Source: Korarchaeum sp964519515
GTDB lineage: Archaea > Korarchaeota > Korarchaeia > Korarchaeales > Korarchaeaceae
DNA length: 22,196 bases
Direction of reading: 5' to 3'
Assembly: GCA_964519515.1 (NCBI GenBank)
Contig: CAZFIJ010000082.1
Location: 1 to 22,196, forward strand
Positions 6,825-13,926 of this stretch are shown here, piece after piece. Within the stretch, counting starts at the first letter, position 1; every line of letters begins with the position of its first letter. A program made the position numbers and the translations under genes. The notes below the pieces were generated by a model that worked only from the letters and a program-made list of their open reading frames with translations, had not been told where the DNA came from and made no database searches.

Positions 6825-7526
6825 GTGAGGGAAGAGAGGCTCATCACAGCTTTAAAGAGATGGAGGAGACCTCTCATGATGCTCCCCCTGGTCTTAGCGA
6901 TCATAACGCTGATGATAGCGAGCGCTTACGACCTTAAGGATAGGCAAGTCCCCGATGAGATCTGGCTGCCGGGGATATTAGTAGGTTTATCCATCAAAGT
7001 ATTGGAATGGGAGCAAACGATTAAATTCCTCGAGAATCACTGGCCCTTCCTCCTTCTCCTCTCGATAATGCTCTTAATAGAGTGGCTCCTCTCTACATCT
7101 GGTGAAGCAGACCTTCTAGCTTACTTGACGCTAGTATCATTAATGTCTGGAAAGTGCTGGTTTCCAGACGCTCTCTTCGTGTACGTAGTATCGAAGGCAC
7201 TGATGGTACTAACGCTACCCCTCCAACTCTTAATGAACTTGATCACAGTCATGAGGCATCCCGAGGTCATTGAGGGATTCGATGAGCCTATCTGGAGGAA
7301 AGCTTTAGCTCTCTTACTCTTGACTCCGTACAGGAAGCCTCTGTCTTTCTACGCGACAGTAGCTGAAGTAGAAGTAGGGGGGAAGAGGAAGTTCGTCTTG
7401 AGCGCTGCTCTCAAGCCTATAAGCGATGAGATGCCGGAGGAAGGGAAGTGGATAGCCCCTACTTATCCGATGATCCCCTTCATACTGGCTGCGACCCTCC
7501 TACTCATCATATTCAGCGGCTGCTGA
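6825..7526 (+). CDS. A24-family prepilin/preflagellin peptidase
   Basis: The 233-residue membrane protein carries both catalytic aspartates of the type IV prepilin peptidase family. Asp36 lies in YDLKDRQVPDEIW, and Asp96 lies in a GEADLL motif replacing the usual G-x-G-D. Hydrophobic segments lie around 18-35, 47-58, 73-90, 98-104, 115-140 and 217-232. Archaeal members (FlaK, PibD) cut the short signal peptides of archaellins, pilins and sugar-binding proteins at the membrane. The GTG start at 6825 is the longest. An ATG pair at 6876 would begin directly at the first membrane helix, as in many relatives. The cytoplasmic region around 143-205 is polar. No pilin or archaellum gene lies nearby, so it probably serves substrates encoded elsewhere. 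Confidence 0.82.
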   Translation: MREERLITALKRWRRPLMMLPLVLAIITLMIASAYDLKDRQVPDEIWLPGILVGLSIKVLEWEQTIKFLENHWPFLLLLSIMLLIEWLLSTSGEADLLAYLTLVSLMSGKCWFPDALFVYVVSKALMVLTLPLQLLMNLITVMRHPEVIEGFDEPIWRKALALLLLTPYRKPLSFYATVAEVEVGGKRKFVLSAALKPISDEMPEEGKWIAPTYPMIPFILAATLLLIIFSGC

Positions 7527-7697
7527 GCCCCTCAGCGAGATCGGACTTAGAGCTCACTCGATCACGTCAGTTATAAAAACGTGCTCTCAAAACTCGCTCA
7601 CGTATTTAGCTAAATGATAGCACTCTTTCGTCGACGAGAATCTCCCCGAAAGATGTTGAAAACGGAGGGCGAGCAGCTCTTAAGGATTTAACTCGAA

Positions 7698-8097
7698 TTA
7701 TTCGCTCAGCGGAAGTCTTCTTAACCCTGGGATCTTATCGAAAGCTTTGTCATCCGATATTATCGCTTTGTCTAGGGAGAGAGTTGAAGCAGTTATCATA
7801 CTGTCGAAATAGCTCAGCCCGAATCTGCTCTCGAGTTCAGCTTGCTTGACGAGAAGATCAGAATCTATCGTTCGGACTTCCTTGACTCCATAGCTTCTAA
7901 ATATCACTTTTAGGGCCCTCATCGCTTCAACAATTTCATCAGGGCTCCTCCCCCCTACTCCTGGGCACGATTTGAAACTCTAGGATTGCTGTATCAGGAG
8001 CCTTCAATCCCTTCATCCTGAGGATCTTCAGAGCGTCCTCATATCTACTATTACTGGGATTCAGTGCGAATATGACCTCTGTGTCCAGCACTGGCAT
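7698..8097 (-). pseudogene. vapC: PIN-domain toxin interrupted by one base at a G-run
   Basis: The frame from ATG 8097 reads MPVLDTEVIFALNPSNSRYE, with the PIN first-strand Asp, and runs to a stop just after a run of six G (C on the plus strand, 7950-7955). The other frame, open to 7698, reads SPDEIVEAMRALKVIFRSYG and later GLSYFDSMITASTLSLDKAI and IISDDKAFDKIP, with the remaining acidic residues. Removing one G from the run joins the two into a complete PIN toxin of about 133 residues. It overlaps the AbrB-type antitoxin by 47 bases. The break could be a recent mutation, a slippage-controlled switch or a sequencing error. PIN toxins are ribonucleases. Confidence 0.75.
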
Positions 8098-8323
8098 TGA
8101 GCAGCCACCTCTCAGCTATTTCCTCATCGACTTCCTCCCTATATGGTTCACCGATGATCCTCTCTAGTGTCTTAAAAGGATCTGAACTAATACGTTTCAG
8201 AATTATTCTGCCTTCTTCCTCACTAATTTCGAGGAAATCGCCCTCCTTTAGGCCGAATTTCTCCCTAAATTTCTTCGGGATCACTACAGCGTACCTCCTC
8301 CCCACTCTCACTATATCTGACAT
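8051..8323 (-). CDS. vapB: AbrB-type antitoxin
   Basis: The 90-residue protein starts MSDIVRVGRRYAVVIPKKFR, followed by KFGLKEGDFLEISEEEG, a clear AbrB/MazE swapped-hairpin DNA-binding domain. Residues about 45-75 form the variable toxin-binding tail. A Shine-Dalgarno-like AGGTGA lies eight bases before the ATG. The last 15 codons overlap the beginning of the PIN toxin gene in another frame, a longer overlap than is usual for such pairs. The natural C-terminus may thus have been extended by a small mutation. It should repress its own operon and neutralise the toxin. The antitoxin looks intact while its toxin is interrupted. Confidence 0.8.
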   Translation of the reverse strand: MSDIVRVGRRYAVVIPKKFREKFGLKEGDFLEISEEEGRIILKRISSDPFKTLERIIGEPYREEVDEEIAERWLLNASAGHRGHIRTESQ

Positions 8324-8335
8324 TTTTATTTCACC

Positions 8336-8366
8336 TGATAATATTCATTATGAATTATGATAATAT
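8336..8366. promoter_or_regulatory. direct repeats around an inverted repeat, candidate AbrB-type operator
   Basis: TGATAATAT occurs at 8336-8344 and 8358-8366, 22 bp apart (about two helical turns). Between them ATTCAT-T-ATGAAT (8343-8355) forms an inverted repeat. The site lies directly upstream of the antitoxin start and covers its AT-rich promoter. The repeats are seen; their role is inferred. Confidence 0.4.
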
Positions 8367-8656
8367 AAGGTCATTGGACCGAGTTTCGGAGAGCCGCTGT
8401 CCTCTGAGCATTAGGGATCCGCTAACTGCAGATAGTTCTAGTTTAAGATGTAAAACACTCACCCCTCGATATCTCCGGATTCCTCCGCTCAAACTCGGCT
8501 TCTATACTGAACTGATCTATAATATTTCTCACAGACACATCGCCACTAAGTTTATCCTGAGTCTGAACATCTCCAGACTCGGAAGGGATTCCGGACTGAG
8601 TATCCTCTTCTCAGTAGAGGTAACATACGCCTATAGAGCTGCCTCGAGCATGACTC
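8367..8656. other. gene-poor stretch with a possible gene remnant
   Basis: Counting from 8324 this is 333 bp without a supported gene. A plus-strand frame (8350-8664) has no family resemblance. On the minus strand, 8443-8610 is open for 56 codons with no ATG and includes NIIDQFSIEAEFERRNPEI, which looks protein-like. It may be a decayed gene. No RNA gene was seen. Confidence 0.25.
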
Positions 8657-9370
8657 TCAAATAACTAATTCCATGAAAGATATCACGGGCACCCCGAATT
8701 CTTCTTCAAGTCTTTCACGCATCTTCCCGATGGATATCACAGTGAATATACTTGAGACATTAGCTCTAGCCTCCTTACAGAGATTAATAAGAGCTCTTAT
8801 CGTCGCTCCCGTCCTGATTATATCATCAGCTAAGAGCACGTACTCCCCCCTCCTCAAGGCGTCCTTATGCAAGTAGATGTAGCGGTAAGTCCCAGATTCG
8901 AAGACTTGCTTTATCTCTATGAACTTCCTCACACCTACCTCCTTCGATTTCCTAGCTACAGCTACTTCCTTACCGAATATAGAGGCTATCTGATATGCTA
9001 CAGGTATCCCATCAGTCTCTATAGTCAGCACTCTATCTATCTTCACTGAGTCCATCTTCTCGTACTCCGATAAGATTATATATTTTAAGAGAACTGGATC
9101 ATATATTATAAAGCTGTTATCTACTACACCGAATTCATCAACTATAATCCTGTTCTTCACTTCCGCTATTAAGTATTTTTTCTTGAGGATGTTGAAGATA
9201 GAGCGGGCTATCTCGAGGCCGGGGATGACGTGCCCATTCACGTACCTACTCAGAGCGGTCGGTGGTATATCTAGCATGGATGAGAGCTCTCTATAAGACA
9301 TCCTAGTCTTGAGCAACCTCAAGGCTTCGATAGAATTGAGCCTGTAAGTCAACTCCTCGAATTTCTTCAT
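8657..9370 (-). CDS. HTH-phosphoribosyltransferase-type transcriptional regulator (GfcR-like)
   Basis: The 237-residue protein combines an N-terminal helix-turn-helix (about residues 23-60, MSYRELSSMLDIPPTALSRY) with a C-terminal type I PRTase domain. The PRPP-binding motif is at 178-190, V-L-L-A-D-D-I-I-R-T-G-A-T. Archaeal proteins of this plan are regulators that use a PRTase fold to sense PRPP or nucleotides. The haloarchaeal GfcR and the bacterial PurR follow similar logic. It lies 63 bases after the purine PRTase gene on the same strand but has its own TATA box flanked by an inverted repeat, consistent with autoregulation. The likely targets are the purine genes next door; this is inferred. 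A direct catalytic role is possible but less likely given the DNA-binding domain. Confidence 0.82.
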   Translation of the reverse strand: MKKFEELTYRLNSIEALRLLKTRMSYRELSSMLDIPPTALSRYVNGHVIPGLEIARSIFNILKKKYLIAEVKNRIIVDEFGVVDNSFIIYDPVLLKYIILSEYEKMDSVKIDRVLTIETDGIPVAYQIASIFGKEVAVARKSKEVGVRKFIEIKQVFESGTYRYIYLHKDALRRGEYVLLADDIIRTGATIRALINLCKEARANVSSIFTVISIGKMRERLEEEFGVPVISFMELVI

Positions 9371-9382
9371 GGATTATAGGAC

Positions 9383-9417
9383 CCCCTTAAGATCCCCGGA
9401 GATAAAAAGTTAAGGGG
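9383..9417. promoter_or_regulatory. inverted repeat flanking the TATA box of the PRTase-type regulator
   Basis: CCCCTTAA (9383-9390) and TTAAGGGG (9410-9417) are perfect inverted arms with 19 bp between them. A TATA-like ACTTTTTATC (minus strand, about 9401-9410) lies just inside the distal arm, about 35 bp before the ATG. In addition TTAAGATCC is repeated at 9387-9395 and 9425-9433. This is a good candidate operator for autoregulation. Confidence 0.5.
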
Positions 9418-9433
9418 AGATGAATTAAGATCC

Positions 9434-10012
9434 TTAAACTCCCATGAACACTGGGAGCTCATCTAAGTATATGAGATCACCTTCATACCAAGGGCCCTCT
9501 ATCCATATCGCAGCCTTACAGACGATAGTACCTCCAGCTCTCTCAATCAACCTCTCTAAAGCGTTTATCGTCCCTCCGGTCGAGACTACGTCATCTACTA
9601 TGCATACTCTCTTTCCCCTAACCCTATCTACATCTTCCTTAACTAATATCAAGACTTGCTTAGCTTTCGTAGTGATAGAAGAGCACTCCTCAATGAGGTA
9701 ATCAGTCATATAAGCTTTCAATGATTTTCTGGCTATCACTAACCTCTTATGCCCGAGCTTCTTAGCTAGCTCGTAAGCGAACGCTATTGCCTTAGCTTCA
9801 GGCGTCACTAATATCTCGGGATCGTATCGCTTAACTTTATCGCACATCAACTCCGCTGCAGCTCCTATGAACTCTATATCCCCGAGGATGAGATCTGCAT
9901 TAGAAGCTATCCATAGATCCTCTGAGACTCTTATCACTGGCAGCTCTCTGACCACTCCACCTATATCGATAGTATGGCTCTTCTGCCCTCTGTACTCTAA
10001 GACCCGCTTCAT
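9434..10012 (-). CDS. apt: adenine-type purine phosphoribosyltransferase
   Basis: The 192-residue type I PRTase has its PRPP motif at 137-149, V-C-I-V-D-D-V-V-S-T-G-G-T. A flexible-loop region around 94-115 (ARKSLKAYM, then SSITTKAKQVL) resembles archaeal adenine PRTase-like enzymes. Such enzymes join a purine base to PRPP, giving a nucleotide plus pyrophosphate. Its start overlaps the EcfT stop by four bases (ATGA), making it the last cistron of the transporter operon. Transporter and PRTase together suggest uptake followed by metabolic trapping of a purine base. Base specificity (adenine, hypoxanthine, guanine or xanthine) cannot be read from the sequence. Confidence 0.82.
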   Translation of the reverse strand: MKRVLEYRGQKSHTIDIGGVVRELPVIRVSEDLWIASNADLILGDIEFIGAAAELMCDKVKRYDPEILVTPEAKAIAFAYELAKKLGHKRLVIARKSLKAYMTDYLIEECSSITTKAKQVLILVKEDVDRVRGKRVCIVDDVVSTGGTINALERLIERAGGTIVCKAAIWIEGPWYEGDLIYLDELPVFMGV

Positions 10013-10728
10013 ACTGAACTCACCAAGACGCTGTCACAGTAGAGTAGGAGAGCTATCAGTGAGAGGCATCCTAAGGTGATGAGTAAATCCCTAGCCCTCA
10101 GGGGGCTGGATCTCCTACTAGTTAATAGAGTGGGCCTGAGCTCTAGAGCTAACACCATCTTCTCCGCATTATCCATACTCCTAATCAACAGTGGGAGGAG
10201 CAGGGGGATGTGCGATCTTATCCTCTTGATTAGAGAGCCCTTATCGAGTTCGAGCCCCCTAGAGGTGTGGGCTTCTTTAATCGATTTATAATCTTCAGAG
10301 ATGATATACAGAGTCCTGAGAGCTAAAGCTAGCACTGCAGTGACTACTGGCGGCACCCTCGCTGAGTTCAGAGCTCTGACTATCTCCGTGGGCTTAACAG
10401 ATATTAAGAAAGCCATCGATATCATTATGATCAGAAGCAATCTGATCGTCATGAATAAGCCTAGAGATAAATCGATTCCAGTTGATGCGTGGAATAAGGA
10501 CCACTTGTTCAGGAAAGTCCAGAGGGGAAGCGCTAGGAGGATGACAGGCGCGAAGTTCCTCAGTCTGAAGAGCACATATCTTAGGGAGCCTGTGAGCGAT
10601 AAGATGAGCATCGATGAGGCTATTAATAAAATTAGAGCGTAAATACTCCTACATAAGAAAACTGAGGAGAACCACGCGACGAATAAGAGGAGCTTGACTC
10701 TAGGATCCAGTCCCATCTTATGATACAT
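10009..10728 (-). CDS. ecfT: ECF transporter membrane subunit EcfT
   Basis: The 239-residue membrane protein has hydrophobic segments at about 10-45, 57-72, 90-112, 125-143 and 215-235. It carries the two short coupling motifs expected in EcfT: S-R-G at 156-158 (in KEAHTSRG) and a second A-x-x-R-G-like motif at 195-199 (LELRP, with Pro where Gly is usual). These helices contact the ATPases and transmit ATP hydrolysis to toppling of the S component. The start overlaps the ATPase stop by 11 bases, so translation is coupled. The assignment rests on motifs, topology and operon position. Confidence 0.88.
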   Translation of the reverse strand: MYHKMGLDPRVKLLLFVAWFSSVFLCRSIYALILLIASSMLILSLTGSLRYVLFRLRNFAPVILLALPLWTFLNKWSLFHASTGIDLSLGLFMTIRLLLIIMISMAFLISVKPTEIVRALNSARVPPVVTAVLALALRTLYIISEDYKSIKEAHTSRGLELDKGSLIKRIRSHIPLLLPLLIRSMDNAEKMVLALELRPTLLTSRRSSPLRARDLLITLGCLSLIALLLYCDSVLVSSV

Positions 10729-12157
10729 TTGCCCTCACCTCTACCGATAGAGGCTCTATCCCAGCTTCCTCAACTAATCTATCATCGCTCAAGAGCTTCA
10801 ATGGATCCCCTTCCGCATATACAGTACCGTCTTTCAGTACGGCCAATCTATCCGCTACCGATAAGGTGAAGTCAGAATCGTGCGTCACTATCACGACTGT
10901 CTTACCGGAATTGGAGAGCCTCTCGATGACTTCCCTTATCTGCCTCAATGTCTCCTCATCCTGGCCCGTAGTGGGCTCATCGAAGACGATCACCTCTGGG
11001 TTCATCGCTAGCACTGAGGCAGCGTAAAGCCTGATCTTCTCCCCCATGCTCAAGGAACTCGGGCTATCGTCCTTCCTATCTAAGAGGCCCAACATACGCA
11101 GAGCTTCTGTGACGTTCCCCTCCCCCAACCCGAGATTCCTAGCGCCGAAAGCGGCCTCATCCCAAACGGTCTCAGAGACGAAGTACCTCTCGGGGTCTTG
11201 GAAGACCATGCCCACGAGCTTCGACATAGATGCCGAGCTGACTCTACGAGTATCTATGCCCTTGACTATGACGGAGCCCCTCGAGGGTTTGAGGAGCCCG
11301 TTGATATGCTTCATTAAGGTCGTCTTACCGGAGCCGTTGGGTCCCATTATCGCGAAGACCTCGCCCTTCCTTATGCTCAGTGTGATATCCTTCAGTACGT
11401 AATCCCTATCCTTATTATACTTGAAATACACTCCCCTGAACTCAATTATGGGTTCATAATGACCATTGCACATCCTCGGGATCTTCGCTTCCCTCATCAT
11501 CCCATCGCTCTCATAACTCTGCCTCAGGTGGATCACTCTATCTATCACATCCTCCAATCCCCTGAGCTTCCTAGTGAGCACTACGATTCCCTTTCCGTCT
11601 CTTTTCAATAATTCTATCGTTTTAGCTATTATCCTTCTACCATTCCAATCGAGATTAGCTAGAGGATCATCCATCACGACGTATTTAGGGTCGGATAGCA
11701 TCATAGATGCTATGACTAACTTGTGCTTCAGCCCTCCTGAGAGCTCATGGGTATAGTAATCTCTATACTTCTCCAGCCCGAAGAACTCTAAGACCCACTC
11801 GATATTCCCTCTATCCCCTCTAAGGCTTATCTCAAGATCTTCCTCTACTGTCAAGCCGAATATCTGTAGCTCGTAATTCTGGAGGACTATACCGATGGAA
11901 TCCATCCTCTCCCTTATGGAGCTACCGGATATATCCTCTCCATCGACCTTAATGCTCCCTCGCAACTCAGCGGATATCCTATTCGGGATTATCCCTGAGA
12001 TGCAGTGAGCGAGAGTAGTCTTACCTGAGCCCGATGGACCTACGATCGCTAATGCCTCACCAGCTTTGACATAAAAAGATAGATCTTTGAGTATCCAATC
12101 GGAATCAGGGTATCTGCAGCTTAAACCCATCACTTCCAATGCCCTTAAAGCCTCCAC
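10718..12157 (-). CDS. ecfA: fused double ATPase of an ECF transporter (EcfA-EcfA')
   Basis: The 479-residue protein holds two ABC ATPase domains. Domain 1 has Walker A at 40-48 (GPSGSGKTT), signature LSGG at 139-142 and Walker B ending D163-D164. Domain 2 has Walker A at 272-280 (GPNGSGKTT), signature LSMGE at 369-373, Walker B D393-E394 and switch His426. In domain 1 the catalytic Glu is Asp and the switch-His position is Arg196. In domain 2 the signature Gly is Met. These losses all fall on one composite ATP site (domain 1 Walker motifs with domain 2 signature), leaving the other canonical. It powers substrate import through EcfT. GTG start; 13-base overlap with the S component and 11-base overlap with ecfT. 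Confidence 0.92.
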   Translation of the reverse strand: MEALRALEVMGLSCRYPDSDWILKDLSFYVKAGEALAIVGPSGSGKTTLAHCISGIIPNRISAELRGSIKVDGEDISGSSIRERMDSIGIVLQNYELQIFGLTVEEDLEISLRGDRGNIEWVLEFFGLEKYRDYYTHELSGGLKHKLVIASMMLSDPKYVVMDDPLANLDWNGRRIIAKTIELLKRDGKGIVVLTRKLRGLEDVIDRVIHLRQSYESDGMMREAKIPRMCNGHYEPIIEFRGVYFKYNKDRDYVLKDITLSIRKGEVFAIMGPNGSGKTTLMKHINGLLKPSRGSVIVKGIDTRRVSSASMSKLVGMVFQDPERYFVSETVWDEAAFGARNLGLGEGNVTEALRMLGLLDRKDDSPSSLSMGEKIRLYAASVLAMNPEVIVFDEPTTGQDEETLRQIREVIERLSNSGKTVVIVTHDSDFTLSVADRLAVLKDGTVYAEGDPLKLLSDDRLVEEAGIEPLSVEVRANVS

Positions 12158-12732
12158 TTAATCAGCCCCCTCTTGAGGAGAGGCGGCGTTATAGCAGCTA
12201 TCACTATAGGCGTCCCCACGAGTATAGGGGGTATATCGCTCAAGATCAAGAATACTACAGCAGCTAAGAATGGAGCTACGCCCACGAGATCGAACCCTAT
12301 AGCGACTATAGGAACCATTATCATACCTGAGATCAAGCTGACTAGAGCTACCTTCAGCAACCCTCTCTTGGATAGGGAATCGTTAGGCTTGCAGAAGTAC
12401 CCTGGAATCAATCCCGTCAGACCGACCCCTATCAAATCGAAGATAGGCGTCGCTGGGTTGAAGTACCCACCTATTATGGCCCAGAGCGTATTGCCGAGGG
12501 CTCCAGCCACGAACCCCGTGATAGGGCCGTAGAGTATACCGAAGACGCAAGGTAGGAACGCTAGGACACGCCAGTGTATAGCGCCTGGGATCAGAGGTAT
12601 AGGTGCCGTCAATAAGAATCCGATACCTGTGACAGCCGATGAAACAGCCATATAAGTTACCGCTGTGAGGACATCAGGTCTCTTAAACTCAGGACTCTCC
12701 TGATTCATATGACGAGCCTTTGCATCATTCAT
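12145..12732 (-). CDS. ECF transporter S component (substrate-binding membrane subunit), purine base suspected
   Basis: The 195-residue membrane protein has about six hydrophobic segments after a short polar N-terminus (helices from about residue 22). Its first helix region is alanine- and glycine-rich (YMAVSSAVTGIGFLL), as S components need to dock on EcfT. GILYGPITGFVAGALGNTLW is typical of the fold shared by riboflavin- and thiamine-type S subunits. It opens the operon S-A-T-PRTase. Since the last cistron handles purine bases and purine synthesis genes lie upstream, a purine base or related compound is the favoured substrate. That is inference from context; sequence alone does not fix it. 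A TATA-like site lies about 28 bp upstream. Confidence 0.85.
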   Translation of the reverse strand: MNDAKARHMNQESPEFKRPDVLTAVTYMAVSSAVTGIGFLLTAPIPLIPGAIHWRVLAFLPCVFGILYGPITGFVAGALGNTLWAIIGGYFNPATPIFDLIGVGLTGLIPGYFCKPNDSLSKRGLLKVALVSLISGMIMVPIVAIGFDLVGVAPFLAAVVFLILSDIPPILVGTPIVIAAITPPLLKRGLIKWRL

Positions 12733-12752
12733 ATAAAATTGACTGACAAGTA

Positions 12753-12766
12753 CTTAGAAAATTAAC
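12753..12766 (-). promoter_or_regulatory. probable promoter of the ECF-PRTase operon
   Basis: On the minus strand GTTAATTTTCTAAG is centred about 28 bp before the ATG at 12732. The operon can thus be transcribed independently of the purP pair upstream. The 8-bp palindrome AAGTACTT (12748-12755) overlaps the site. Confidence 0.4.
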
Positions 12767-12792
12767 AAGATCATGTAAGATGCTTTTCATGT

Positions 12793-12816
12793 CCGGCCCC
12801 AGCGGCTCCCCGCCGG
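12793..12816 (-). terminator. GC-rich hairpin after the purP pair, possible terminator
   Basis: CCGGC (12793-12797) and GCCGG (12812-12816) can pair around a 14-nt GC-rich loop. The hairpin lies 10-33 bases past the stop of the second purP gene and is much richer in GC than its surroundings. No clean T-tract follows within a few bases, so termination is uncertain. An RNA structural or regulatory role is an alternative. Confidence 0.3.
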
Positions 12817-12825
12817 TCGGATGAC

Positions 12826-13926
12826 TCAGTAAATCAACTCATGGAGGGAGCCTATTTTCACGGCTTCCTTTATCTCTCTAGCTATCCTCCTGCCCATTGA
12901 CATCGGTTCATCGTAATAGTAGTAAGAGTAAGGCGACCCATCTGTGTAGAGGTTCGTCCCAGCGACTATCCTAGCGGATACCTCGAATACGATGAAGCCC
13001 TTAGAAGGGTTATATATAGTCTCCATGCAGAAAGGACCTATCAAACCGGGATAGAAGAGTCTCCTCGATGACGAAATTACCTTAACAGCATCTCTCAACA
13101 AATCGACTAGGTATTTCTCCCTCACGATCACAGGGATGTTGCCCGTGACAGTGTAGTCCATGAAACCCTCTAGGAGATCGGGTAAGCCCCTATGTATCTC
13201 ATCGATCACCTCCAGACGGCGATCTATACCCAATAACTCCAGCCTCCCCCCCTCTAAATCGGCTATATTCTCCCCTTCGATCGGGCTGAAGAAGAAGTGC
13301 GGGTAGAACCTCACCCCGACTACGAATTCCTCTATCGAGACGTCCTCGAGATCCTCAACTAAACCCCTCTCTTTCAGCTCTCCGAACTTTTCATAGAATT
13401 CCTCAGGACTTGAGGCTTTGAAATATCCCTTTCCACCCTTGGCTCCATGTAACTTGACGATCACAGGCCTATCTATATCCTCAGGGTTCCTATAGGTCCT
13501 AGGAGTGGATACGCCAGCGTCCTCCAACCACTCCCTCTGCCTCCTCCTATCCCCCTCCCAGTATAACGTTAGCCTATTGCCGAACATGGGCACTCTGAAC
13601 CTCTCGAGTATCTCCTCACTCCCGACGTACTCTACGAAAGATCCGTGAGGTATCATTATGACGTTCTCGGAGATGAGCTCCTCCTGAATCTCATCACTCA
13701 ACAGATCTCCGTAACTATCTACTTCAATGAATATATCAGGCGAGGCCTTCGGGAAGCTCTCATAATACTGTCTGTTCTCCCTCAGGACTATACCGACGCA
13801 TTTAAGGCCCTCCTTTCGCGCTCCATTGAATATCTGGAGGGAGGAGTGGGAGCATATAGTAGCTACCTTTATATCGGACTCATCGTACTCCGATAGGATT
13901 TTTAGTATCCGCTCCCTAGGTATCAT
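12826..13926 (-). CDS. purP: PurP-family ligase with intact ATP-grasp loop (copy B)
   Basis: This 366-residue protein has the length and layout of archaeal PurP, which makes FAICAR from AICAR, formate and ATP, the next-to-last step to IMP. It keeps IPHGSF (about 92-97), MFGNR (114-118), the glycine-rich loop GAKGGKGYF (161-169), SMGRRIAREIKEAVKIG near the end and a SARIVAGTNLYTDGSPYSYY segment. It lacks the basic N-terminal K/R-G-R-E-x-x-Y motif usual at about 48-55, where it reads LRENRQYYESF. Its ATG overlaps the stop of the other copy by four bases. Activity as a homomer is uncertain given the missing motif. Confidence 0.87.
   Translation of the reverse strand: MIPRERILKILSEYDESDIKVATICSHSSLQIFNGARKEGLKCVGIVLRENRQYYESFPKASPDIFIEVDSYGDLLSDEIQEELISENVIMIPHGSFVEYVGSEEILERFRVPMFGNRLTLYWEGDRRRQREWLEDAGVSTPRTYRNPEDIDRPVIVKLHGAKGGKGYFKASSPEEFYEKFGELKERGLVEDLEDVSIEEFVVGVRFYPHFFFSPIEGENIADLEGGRLELLGIDRRLEVIDEIHRGLPDLLEGFMDYTVTGNIPVIVREKYLVDLLRDAVKVISSSRRLFYPGLIGPFCMETIYNPSKGFIVFEVSARIVAGTNLYTDGSPYSYYYYDEPMSMGRRIAREIKEAVKIGSLHELIY

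Noticed and set aside
12791..12820. H/ACA or other small RNA at the GC-rich hairpin
   Set aside because: A box-like ACA follows the stem, but the hairpin is too short and lacks a clear guide pocket or K-turn, so it is kept only as a possible terminator.
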